Positions 1-6,348 of a stretch of 7,246 nucleotides of DNA are shown in pieces (position 1 is the first letter of the stretch; each line of letters begins with the position of its first letter). The notes beneath the pieces were generated by a model. That model was not told the origin of the DNA. It worked only from the letters and a program-made list of their open reading frames with translations, and did not search any database. The translations under genes were made by a program, and so were the position numbers. The stretch spans positions 1 to 7,246 of the forward strand of contig CAYSLA010000170.1 of NCBI GenBank assembly GCA_964431685.1. Reading direction: 5' to 3'. Source of the DNA: CAYSLA01 sp964431685. Lineage in GTDB: Bacteria > Armatimonadota > UBA5829.

Positions 1-903
1 AGGGGGAGGTGTGAAGAACTGAGCCGCCTGGTCGGCGGACGGGCGTGGCGCAACGAGCCACTCGCAAACAGAACCACGATTGGAGTGGGCGGACCTGCTG
101 ACTGCCTGTTGGAGGTGGAGACGGAGGCAGAACTGTGTTCGGTGATGGCACACGTGCACGAAACATCCGTTCCCTGGTGCGTTCTGGGCGATGGCTCCAA
201 TGTCCTCGCATCGGACAAAGGGATCAGGGGTGTCGTAATATGTCTGAAGGGGAGTTTCTTGAAAGTCGAAGTGGATGGGCAGGTTATGACGGCGGGAAGT
301 GCGGTGCGTGTGTCGCAAGCCGCTGATATCGCAGCCAACCATTCGCTAAGCGGACTCGAAGGTGTGGGCACAGTGCCCGGAACGATCGGCGGCGCGATAG
401 TGATGAATGCGGGAACGCACCGTGGGTACATCGGCGAGGTTGTCAGAGAAGTCCGAGTGCTTACTGAAGCCGGTTTGCCGCTGACTGTGAGCCGAGACGA
501 ATGCGGATTTTCTTACCGGTCCAGCAGATTTCAGACTGACAGGTCGTTTATAGTGTCATCATGTGTGTTCGATCTTGTGCCTGGCAACGGTGAGCAGATT
601 CGCGAGCACCTGCTTGAGGTCAGGACGCACAGAGCGCACAGTCAGCCGCGGGGCGCCAGCGCAGGATGCTTCTTCAAGAACCCTGAAGGAGGGAGCGCCG
701 GCAAGCTTATTGAGGCTTCCGGCGGCAAAGGACTGCGAGTGGGTGGCGCGATGGTTTCGGACATCCACGCGAATTTTATCGTGAACACGGGGGACGCGAC
801 GGCCTCGGAGATCAGAGAGCTGGCGGAGACCGTTCGCGAGCTTGTGCGAACCAGGCAGGGAGTCGAACTGGAATACGAAGTCAGGCTGGTGGGTGAATGG
901 TAA
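1..903 (+). CDS. murB: UDP-N-acetylenolpyruvoylglucosamine reductase MurB, 5' end outside the window
   Basis: FAD-dependent cytoplasmic enzyme that reduces UDP-GlcNAc-enolpyruvate with NADPH to UDP-MurNAc, the second committed step of peptidoglycan precursor synthesis. The frame is open to the left edge. Codons before the GTG at 85 already read as MurB (NEPLANRTTIGVGGPAD), so that GTG is internal and the true start is at or just before position 1. Visible motifs: GGPAD, GDGSNVLASDKGIRG and PGTIGGAIVMNAG (FAD-binding domain), then FSYRSSRF at 508-531 with the conserved Tyr-Arg, SAGCFFKNP at 658-684, and VELEYEV near the end with the likely catalytic Glu at 877-879. About 300 codons and no obvious insert suggest the short (type II-like) form. 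The residue expected to be the proton-donating Ser is Cys here (TGC 667-669). It overlaps ddl by 7 bp, which suggests translational coupling. Confidence 0.96.
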   Translation, partial: RGRCEELSRLVGGRAWRNEPLANRTTIGVGGPADCLLEVETEAELCSVMAHVHETSVPWCVLGDGSNVLASDKGIRGVVICLKGSFLKVEVDGQVMTAGSAVRVSQAADIAANHSLSGLEGVGTVPGTIGGAIVMNAGTHRGYIGEVVREVRVLTEAGLPLTVSRDECGFSYRSSRFQTDRSFIVSSCVFDLVPGNGEQIREHLLEVRTHRAHSQPRGASAGCFFKNPEGGSAGKLIEASGGKGLRVGGAMVSDIHANFIVNTGDATASEIRELAETVRELVRTRQGVELEYEVRLVGEW

Positions 904-1961
904 GAGAGGGGCGCAGACTTAGAGTAGCTGTGTTGATGGGGGGGCTTTCATCGGAAAGATGCGTCTCGCTGTCAACGGGCAAGCAAATACTGGACAATCT
1001 GGACCCGAATGTGTACGATGTCTACGGGGTTGACGCGGCAACCATACCAGGCACCACCTTGAAGCCACAGGAGAGCGCGCTTTGCGAAGTCGAGGACTTG
1101 GCCAGGGCGCGGGATGCGCTACTTGGGTCAGTTGAACTCCGCCCGCTTTCTTCAATAATGACCAATGATCCGGCGGTCCGGCCGGACATAGTGTTCATTG
1201 CTCTGCACGGAAGTTATGGCGAAGACGGGACCGTGCAAGGCATGCTGGAACTGCTGGGAATTCCATACACCGGTTCCGGCGTGCTGGCTTCTTCGCTGGC
1301 GATGGACAAGTCTATGGCCAAGAGTGTGATGGCGGCCAGAGGAATACCTGTGCCGTGTTCGGTGGATTTCGTGTGCCGCGATGGACGATGGAACGAAGCG
1401 TACGTACGCAATGAGACCGACTCGATGGGCTATCCTGTTGTAGTTAAGCCCAGTCGCCAGGGGTCTACGTTTGGCACCACAAAGTTGGACAGCAGCGAGT
1501 TTCTGGCCGAGGCTGTGGAAACAGCCGCAAGGTACGATTCGCGCATTCTTGTTGAGCAGTATGTATCCGGAACTGAACTAACCGTCGGCGTGCTGGGCAA
1601 TGGTGAGCCGCATCCTCTGCCGGTGATCGAGATAGTGCCAACAGGCGGCTTCTATGACTATGAATGCAAGTATAAAGATGGAGCCACTCAGGAGATTGTC
1701 CCGGCTCGTATTAGCGGTGAAGACACTGCGCTGGCCCAGGATCTTGCGGTGCGCGCCCACTGGGCGCTCGGATGCCGGGGCATTTCGAGAGTTGATATTA
1801 TCAGCGGACCGTCGGGAATGAGAGTGCTGGAGGTCAACACGATACCGGGAATGACTCCAACCAGTCTACTCCCCAGAGCTGCCGAGGCGGCCGGAATCAG
1901 ATTTGGGAAGCTGCTGGATATGATCGTCGAATACGCTTTGGAGGAGGGTTCGGACAGATGA
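897..1961 (+). CDS. ddl: D-alanine--D-alanine ligase
   Basis: ATP-grasp ligase that joins two D-Ala into the dipeptide later added to the UDP-MurNAc tripeptide by MurF. It has 354 residues, in the upper normal range. The N-terminal lobe holds VAVLMGGLSSER (residues 10-21) and HGSYGEDGTVQG (104-115). The ATP-grasp core has VVVKPSRQGSTFG (181-193), the omega loop FYDYECKY (252-259), and LEVNTIPGMTPTSLLP (311-326). By alignment with E. coli DdlB, the substrate triad Glu15/Ser150/Tyr216 corresponds to E20/S190/Y259, and the metal ligands to D300, E312 and N314. Retention of Tyr259 argues for D-Ala-D-Ala rather than D-Ala-D-Lac activity. The ATG at 897 overlaps the murB stop and places the first strand at the usual distance. 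The stop overlaps the ftsQ start as ATGA. Confidence 0.98.
   Translation: MVREGRRLRVAVLMGGLSSERCVSLSTGKQILDNLDPNVYDVYGVDAATIPGTTLKPQESALCEVEDLARARDALLGSVELRPLSSIMTNDPAVRPDIVFIALHGSYGEDGTVQGMLELLGIPYTGSGVLASSLAMDKSMAKSVMAARGIPVPCSVDFVCRDGRWNEAYVRNETDSMGYPVVVKPSRQGSTFGTTKLDSSEFLAEAVETAARYDSRILVEQYVSGTELTVGVLGNGEPHPLPVIEIVPTGGFYDYECKYKDGATQEIVPARISGEDTALAQDLAVRAHWALGCRGISRVDIISGPSGMRVLEVNTIPGMTPTSLLPRAAEAAGIRFGKLLDMIVEYALEEGSDR
1940..1948 (+). promoter_or_regulatory. Strong ribosome binding site for ftsQ inside ddl
   Basis: GGAGGAGGG lies in the last codons of ddl, 9 bases before the ftsQ ATG at 1958. It is the best Shine-Dalgarno match in the window, and together with the ATGA stop/start overlap it fixes the ftsQ start. 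Confidence 0.8.
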
Positions 1962-2758
1962 GAGTCCCAAAGAACACTGTCAAGAAGACGGTTCACCACA
2001 AAGTCCGATACAAGCCAAAGAACAGACCGAAGCCAAACTGGAGGTTTCTGTTGTGGTCGTTCCTGGTGGCCGCAGTGTTGGGAGTGGCGGGGTCTTTCGC
2101 ACTTCAGACCGACATCCTCAGGGTAGAGAACATCAAGATTGTGGGCGTGCGTTTTGCAGACCGGGGACTCGTGCAGGACGCTGCCGATCAGCTCGAGGGG
2201 CAGAATATTCTTGTTCTCCGCAAGTATGCCGTAAGCAGGAAGTTGACGGGGGTCAAGGAAATTGCCTCGGTTGCTGTTCGGCGTGATTTCCCGAACACCG
2301 TAGTTGTGCGCGTTACTGAACGCACTCCGTTCTGCGTGCTTGCGCGAAACGGCAGCTATTGCGTGATGGACACCGAAGGATACCTTTTCCACAAGACCAA
2401 TGGAACGGTCAAAGGCATACCCACTGTACACGTGCCGGGCAACCTGCCCCTGAATGAAGGCTTTGCGGCCACCTCGGGCGACATATTCGAGTGTACCAAG
2501 GCTCTGGAGCTCGCAGAAAAAAAACGTTTGCCAGTAATCAAGATTTCTATTGACCTTGACGGCGATATGTGCTTAAATATGGTAGGTGGTTTGGTGGTGA
2601 AGTTGGGCCAGCCCGAAGACATCCCTAGAAAGATGTCAATACTGAAGACTGCTCTGGTTCTTCGTCCTTCCATTTCGCGGGAAGCTGCTTACATAGACGT
2701 GAGTTGCCCACGCTTTCCCGTTTGGAAGCCGAAGAGCCCGGACATCGCTGCATCGTGA
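1958..2758 (+). CDS. ftsQ: Cell division protein FtsQ/DivIB
   Basis: Bitopic membrane protein that recruits and regulates the FtsL/FtsB and FtsW/FtsI septal synthesis complex. The 266 residues read as a very basic cytoplasmic tail (1-28, rich in Lys and Arg), one membrane span (about 30-48), a POTRA domain (about 53-122, starting ILRVENIKIVG and ending in the typical FPNTVVVRVTERTP), and an FtsQ/DivIB C-terminal domain (about 124-250) with the conserved VMDTEGYLF. The short tail, lack of a signal cleavage site and position before the ylxW/sbp/ftsA genes agree with the DivIB/FtsQ family. Five cysteines (126, 135, 179, 205, 250) fall in the extracytoplasmic part, which is unusual. A run of eight A at 2517-2524 encodes K188-K189 and forms an in-frame A AAA AAA heptamer. 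The product call is firm; the exact domain edges are estimates. Confidence 0.95.
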   Translation: MRVPKNTVKKTVHHKVRYKPKNRPKPNWRFLLWSFLVAAVLGVAGSFALQTDILRVENIKIVGVRFADRGLVQDAADQLEGQNILVLRKYAVSRKLTGVKEIASVAVRRDFPNTVVVRVTERTPFCVLARNGSYCVMDTEGYLFHKTNGTVKGIPTVHVPGNLPLNEGFAATSGDIFECTKALELAEKKRLPVIKISIDLDGDMCLNMVGGLVVKLGQPEDIPRKMSILKTALVLRPSISREAAYIDVSCPRFPVWKPKSPDIAAS

Positions 2759-2767
2759 GTATCTAGT

Positions 2768-2775
2768 AAGGAAAG
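2768..2775 (+). promoter_or_regulatory. Ribosome binding site for the DUF881 gene
   Basis: AAGGAAAG sits in the 26-bp gap after ftsQ, 9 bases before the ATG at 2785. It supports that start over the out-of-frame GTG at 2775. Confidence 0.6.
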
Positions 2776-2784
2776 TGCATTCGG

Positions 2785-3534
2785 ATGGCAAGCATCTCGC
2801 CGCACGCGCGTGGCAAGTCCTGGCTGTTTCAGATCACGGCGCTTTGTATAGTGCTGGGAATGCTGCTGGCATTGTCGCTCAGAACACAAAGGCAGGTTGC
2901 CACGGAAGGCAATCCTCTGCATCTTCTGGACGTGCGGGCGGCCCTGAGAATTACGAAAGACGCCAATCACCAGTTGCAGAAGGACCTTGCTGCTGCTAAA
3001 GCTGAGAACGAGAAACTGGCTCGGCAACAGGCAGCGGGGCTGAGCAGCGCTCAGAGTCTGGAGCGCGCTCTTGATGAGGCAAAGATGCTCGCAGGTTCGG
3101 TTGCGGTCAAGGGGCCGGGGGTGCTTGTCACTCTGCACGACAGCCCCAAACTCAGCCCGACCGCCAGCACCAGCGACATGCAGAACTATATAGTGCATGA
3201 CTACGACCTGAGGGCTGTAGTTAACGAGTTGTTTTCCTCGGGTGCGGAGGCAATCAGCATCAACGGACACAGGCTTGTCGCGAGCTCTTCGATCCGGTGT
3301 GTTGGAGCAGTGATACTGGTAAACTCGGTTCAGGCCGCTCCACCTTACTTGATAAAGGCTGTCGGCAAACCTGACGTCCTGGAAAAATCGCTTACTCTGC
3401 CGGGAGGGGCTGCCGACGGGCTCTTCCTCCTTGATATGGTTGAGGTAAAAAGGATGCCTGAGCTGATCGTGCCTGCGTTCAAAGGCAGCACAAGATTCGT
3501 GTATGGCAAGCCGGTGGAACAAGAGCAAGACTGA
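2785..3534 (+). CDS. DUF881 family membrane protein (YlxW/YlxX-like), division-associated
   Basis: Uncharacterised membrane-anchored protein of the DUF881 family, 249 residues. One N-terminal span (about 14-32) is followed by a heptad-like, Glu/Lys/Gln/Ala-rich segment (about 51-105) likely to form a coiled coil, then the DUF881 core (about 109-240). Family motifs visible are KGPGVLVTLHDS (109-120), VHDYDLRAVVNEL (137-149), GAEAISINGHRL (153-164) and SSIRCVGAVILVN (168-180). The topology suggests a short cytoplasmic tail and an extracytoplasmic globular domain. In Bacillus, ylxW and ylxX lie between divIB and sbp/ftsA, and here a single copy has the same place. Role in division is inferred from context only; no biochemical function is established to my knowledge. 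Alternative: a structural partner of FtsQ or Sbp. Confidence 0.9.
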   Translation: MASISPHARGKSWLFQITALCIVLGMLLALSLRTQRQVATEGNPLHLLDVRAALRITKDANHQLQKDLAAAKAENEKLARQQAAGLSSAQSLERALDEAKMLAGSVAVKGPGVLVTLHDSPKLSPTASTSDMQNYIVHDYDLRAVVNELFSSGAEAISINGHRLVASSSIRCVGAVILVNSVQAAPPYLIKAVGKPDVLEKSLTLPGGAADGLFLLDMVEVKRMPELIVPAFKGSTRFVYGKPVEQEQD

Positions 3535-3572
3535 CGCACGAGGGCGCATTGGCGTGATGAAGCACGGGAATT

Positions 3573-3577
3573 AGGAG
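3573..3577 (+). promoter_or_regulatory. Ribosome binding site for sbp
   Basis: AGGAG lies 12 bases before the ATG at 3590, within the 55-bp gap between the DUF881 gene and sbp. The spacing favours the first of two adjacent ATG codons (3590 and 3593). No hairpin or promoter-like pair was seen in the gap. Confidence 0.5.
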
Positions 3578-3589
3578 TCGAAGTCGGGG

Positions 3590-3949
3590 ATGATGATTTG
3601 GATGCCCGTCGCCGGGCTGATTCTGGGTTTCATGGTATTCTGGCTGCCCGTACGGCTCCCGTCGAACTACGGCAGCTATCTGTCACTGGCAACTCTTGCC
3701 GGGTTGGACACCGTTTTCGGTGGGATAAGGGCTGGTATCGAGGGCAAGTTCCACGACGATATCTTCATTTCGGGCTTTGTTGTAAACACGGTTCTTGCAG
3801 TTGCGCTGGCCTATGTTGGGGACCAGATTGGGGTTGACCTGTTTCTTGCGGCAGTGGTTGTTCTGGGAGGCAGGGTGTTCCTCAACCTGTCACTCATCCG
3901 CAGATATTGGCTGACGCAGACTAGCCTGACAAAGAAGCGAGAAGGGTAA
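3590..3949 (+). CDS. sbp: Small basic protein Sbp (DUF1290), multi-pass membrane protein
   Basis: A 119-residue integral membrane protein of the DUF1290 family, named sbp in Bacillus subtilis, where it lies just upstream of ftsA. Hydrophobic spans are visible at about 3-20, 30-45 (weaker), 58-78 and 83-101, with a basic tail ending TKKREG. Family signatures are GLDTVFGGIRAGIEGKF (38-54), DDIFISGFVVN (56-66) and GVDLFLAAVVVLGGRVF (81-97), followed by IRRYWL. Molecular function is unknown. Its strict linkage to DUF881, ftsA and ftsZ suggests a membrane role at the septum (inference). The first of two consecutive ATG codons is taken as the start; choosing the second would remove one residue. Confidence 0.92.
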   Translation: MMIWMPVAGLILGFMVFWLPVRLPSNYGSYLSLATLAGLDTVFGGIRAGIEGKFHDDIFISGFVVNTVLAVALAYVGDQIGVDLFLAAVVVLGGRVFLNLSLIRRYWLTQTSLTKKREG

Positions 3950-3960
3950 GGGAACATTTG
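3942..3960 (+). promoter_or_regulatory. Ribosome binding site and TTG start of ftsA
   Basis: Two purine-rich tracts, AAGGG at 3942-3946 and AAGGGA at 3948-3953, overlap the sbp stop codon and precede the TTG at 3958. The ATP-binding motif begins only nine codons later and no ATG or GTG lies in that short stretch, so TTG is the best start. Confidence 0.65.
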
Positions 3961-5187
3961 GCGGAAAAAGAGTTCATAGCCGGACTGGATATTGGCACCA
4001 CCAAGACCTGCTGCGTGCTCGCAGAACTTGATGTGCGAGACTGCTCGATCGAGATAGTCGGCGTGGGAGTGGTTCCATCCAACGGCGTCAAGAAGGGCGT
4101 TGTGGTGGACTTGGACAACACCACAGAATCCGTGAGACTGGCGATAGAGAAGGCGCAGAACATGGTCGGCAATATCGCCATAAGATCCGTAGTAGTCGGG
4201 GTCACCGGCGAGCACGTCTCATCGCTCAACAGTCCGGGAGTGGTGGCCATAACGGGCCACGAAAAAGAAATAAGCTCGTCGGACGTTGAGAGAGTTATTG
4301 AGCAGTCCAAAGTAATCGTTCTACCGCCGGAACGCGAGATCATTCATGCCATTCCGCGCGGGTTTACGGTTGATGGGCAAGACGGCATCAAAGACCCCGT
4401 GGGCATGTCGGGCAGTCGGCTGGAGGTAGAAACCCACATTGTAACTGGGGCGTCCAGCTTCGTCGACAACGTGGTTAAGTGCGTGCAGAGGGCCGGCTAT
4501 TCGGTTGCAAACACACTCTTGGAGCCGATAGCCACTGCAGAGGCGGCCATACTGCCCGCGGAGAAAGACCTCGGTGTTGCGCTTGTTGACATCGGAGGTG
4601 GAACCACCGATGTAACGGTGTTCACCAATGGCCAAATACTCTACACATCGTCCCTGCCGGTCGGCGGATGCTTCCTGACCAAGGACATCTCGATCGGCCT
4701 GCGTGCCGGAATTGAAGAGTCCGAGCGCGTGAAGCTGACTCACGGCTGTGCGATGGTGAGCATGGTAAAGGATGATGAGGTCTTTGAGATTACCAGTCTG
4801 GGTGCGGATTCTCCCAGAGAGCTCCCCGTAGAGCTGCTCGCCAGAATCATCGAACCCAGGATGCAGGAGATATTCCAGTTGGTAAGCCAGGAGCTTGCAA
4901 AGGCTGGAAACCGGGAGCCGCTGTCCGCAGGCATCGTGCTTACGGGCGGCGGGGCGCTGCTACCGGGCGTTTTGGAGATGGCAGAGGATGTTCTAGATCT
5001 TCCTGCCAGAATGGGCAAACCGGAGAATGTCGGCGGACTAAACGACGCTGTTGACGGGCCGGCGTTCACGGCTTCCGTCGGCCTCGTGCTGTTTGCCGCA
5101 CGCGAACAGGCAGAGATGCTGACGGTGAGCCGCAGACTGACTCTGATCCAGTGGTTGAAAAGACTTATTGGGCGGTTCTTTAGCTAA
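3958..5187 (+). CDS. ftsA: Cell division protein FtsA (actin-like FtsZ membrane tether)
   Basis: Actin-fold ATPase that polymerises under the membrane and anchors FtsZ filaments to it. It has 409 residues, close to the usual 410-440. Phosphate-1 motif GLDIGTTKTC is at 9-18. The FtsA-specific 1C (SHS2) domain spans about 80-160, including VVVGVTGEHV and EISSSDVERVI. Phosphate-2 motif DIGGGTTD is at 211-218, and the adenosine motif LTGGGALLPG at 328-337. The last 16 residues, LTLIQWLKRLIGRFFS, form a basic amphipathic helix, the expected membrane-targeting sequence, after a short linker. Translation begins at TTG, 8 bp after the sbp stop, which may hold FtsA below FtsZ levels (inference). Nothing is missing from the catalytic motifs. 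Confidence 0.97.
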   Translation: MAEKEFIAGLDIGTTKTCCVLAELDVRDCSIEIVGVGVVPSNGVKKGVVVDLDNTTESVRLAIEKAQNMVGNIAIRSVVVGVTGEHVSSLNSPGVVAITGHEKEISSSDVERVIEQSKVIVLPPEREIIHAIPRGFTVDGQDGIKDPVGMSGSRLEVETHIVTGASSFVDNVVKCVQRAGYSVANTLLEPIATAEAAILPAEKDLGVALVDIGGGTTDVTVFTNGQILYTSSLPVGGCFLTKDISIGLRAGIEESERVKLTHGCAMVSMVKDDEVFEITSLGADSPRELPVELLARIIEPRMQEIFQLVSQELAKAGNREPLSAGIVLTGGGALLPGVLEMAEDVLDLPARMGKPENVGGLNDAVDGPAFTASVGLVLFAAREQAEMLTVSRRLTLIQWLKRLIGRFFS

Positions 5188-5238
5188 CTTACGAGTAAGA
5201 TGGGGTGCGATACGATTGTCACGCCTCATCGGGAAGAC

Positions 5239-5244
5239 GAGGAG
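5239..5244 (+). promoter_or_regulatory. Probable ribosome binding site for ftsZ
   Basis: GAGGAG lies 12 bases before the ATG at 5257. The spacing is slightly long, but the match is better than that before the alternative ATG codons at 5200 (only GAGTAAG adjoining it) and 5278 (weak GGGTGAT). Confidence 0.5.
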
Positions 5245-5256
5245 ACTGATCGGAAG

Positions 5257-6342
5257 ATGAGCATTTTGGGTGATAACATGGCTAATATCAAGGTTATCGG
5301 TGTCGGCGGCGGAGGGGTTAATGCAGTTAACCGCATGATCAGCTCGGGAGTTACAGGGGTTGAGTTCGTAGTGATGAACACGGACCACCACGTTCTCGAA
5401 CTGTCACCGTGCAGAGCCAGGCTGCAGCTTGGACCGAACACATTACGCGGCCTCGGAGCTGGCGGAGACCCCTGCCTTGGCCGAGCGGCGGCTGACGAAA
5501 GTCGCCCGGAGATCAGACGGATTCTCGAGGGCGCAGACATGGTGTTCATTGCTGCCGGAATGGGCGGCGGCACTGGAACTGGGGCTGCTTCGGTCATTGC
5601 CGAGATGAGCCGCGAGGCAGAAACACTGACGGTGTCCGTGGTAACGAAACCATTCTTCTTTGAGGGGCCGCAGCGGTCGTCGGTGGCCGACTCGGGTATC
5701 AGCGAGTTGCGGGAGCAGGTCGACACGCTCATCGTGATCCCGAACGACCGGCTTCTGAGCGTTGTTGATAAGCGGGCACCCCTCACCGATGCGTTTACTG
5801 TTGCTGATGACGTGCTGCGCCAAGGCGTGCAGGGCATTTCCGACATCATCACGATCCCCGGACTCATCAATATCGATTTCAACGACGTTAAATCGATTAT
5901 GGCCGACAAGGGGACCGCACTGATGGGCATAGGCTTAGCCAATGGTGAGCAAAGGGCGGCGCACGCTGCCGAACAGGCCTGCGCAAGTCCGCTGCTCGAG
6001 ACAACCATAGACGGCGCGAAGGCGGTCTTGGTCAACATAACCGGCGGCCCTGACCTGATGCTCAGCGAAGTCAGCGAAGCTGCTGAGATCGTCTACAAGG
6101 CCTGCGACGTTGATAAGGTCAACGTCATCCTGGGTGCGGTCATTGATCCGGAGATGCAGGAAGGCGTAAAGATAACCGTCGTCGCCACAGGCTTCGATTC
6201 TCGTGAACGGCGAGTACTGGTCGAGGCAAAAGCAGGCGCTATGAGCGAGTTCGGGGGCATATCGCAGTTGGAGGGTCCAGTTCTGATAGACTCTGAGTCG
6301 GAGTTGGAGATACCGGCATTCCTTCGCCGACAGCACAGGTAG
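5257..6342 (+). CDS. ftsZ: Cell division protein FtsZ (tubulin-like GTPase)
   Basis: Tubulin homologue that polymerises with GTP into the division ring. The ATG at 5257 gives 361 residues and a normal short N-terminal tail; the frame is open from ATG 5200, which would add 19 polar residues. Motifs (numbered from 5257): IKVIGVGGGGVNAVNRM at the N terminus, the T3 region NTD (41-43) and RGLGAG, tubulin signature GGGTGTG (103-109), PNDRLL, and the T7 synergy loop NIDFND (N205, D207, D210 for GTP hydrolysis). The C-terminal domain ends VVATGFD (308-314). A linker of only about 34 residues leads to the conserved tail ELEIPAFLRRQHR, which should bind FtsA. Odd points are HH after NTD (44-45), Leu63 where Thr usually precedes RGLGAG, and FEGPQRSSVADSGI in place of the usual basic FEGRKR-type stretch. 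Confidence 0.97.
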   Translation: MSILGDNMANIKVIGVGGGGVNAVNRMISSGVTGVEFVVMNTDHHVLELSPCRARLQLGPNTLRGLGAGGDPCLGRAAADESRPEIRRILEGADMVFIAAGMGGGTGTGAASVIAEMSREAETLTVSVVTKPFFFEGPQRSSVADSGISELREQVDTLIVIPNDRLLSVVDKRAPLTDAFTVADDVLRQGVQGISDIITIPGLINIDFNDVKSIMADKGTALMGIGLANGEQRAAHAAEQACASPLLETTIDGAKAVLVNITGGPDLMLSEVSEAAEIVYKACDVDKVNVILGAVIDPEMQEGVKITVVATGFDSRERRVLVEAKAGAMSEFGGISQLEGPVLIDSESELEIPAFLRRQHR

Positions 6343-6348
6343 TTTGCG

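Noticed and set aside
1..22. Possible 3' end of an upstream gene such as murC (frame 2 reads GGVKN then TGA at 20-22; frame 3 stops at 12-14)
   Set aside because: Too few residues to identify any product or choose a frame. murC is only a guess from common gene order.
11..22. GTG at 11 behind a good AGGGGGAGGT ribosome binding site as a murB start
   Set aside because: It is out of frame with murB and meets a stop after three codons. The in-frame CTG at 19 is possible, but an upstream start is more likely.
1688..2431. Antisense open frame of 247 codons across the ddl/ftsQ junction
   Set aside because: It crosses two confident genes on the opposite strand and has no domain-like features.
2689..3549. 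Long antisense open frame of 286 codons opposite the DUF881 gene, longer than the gene itself
   Set aside because: The + strand frame has clear DUF881 motifs, an N-terminal span and a ribosome binding site. The antisense translation is compositionally odd and shows no recognisable domain.
3554..3574. Mini-frame GTG-ATG-AAG to TAG before sbp, as a leader peptide
   Set aside because: Six codons without a convincing ribosome binding site and with no attenuator structure; best treated as chance.
5226..6038. Antisense open frame of 270 codons opposite ftsZ
   Set aside because: It is a mirror of the codon pattern of a firmly identified ftsZ; the Ser/Pro/Thr-rich translation matches nothing known to me.
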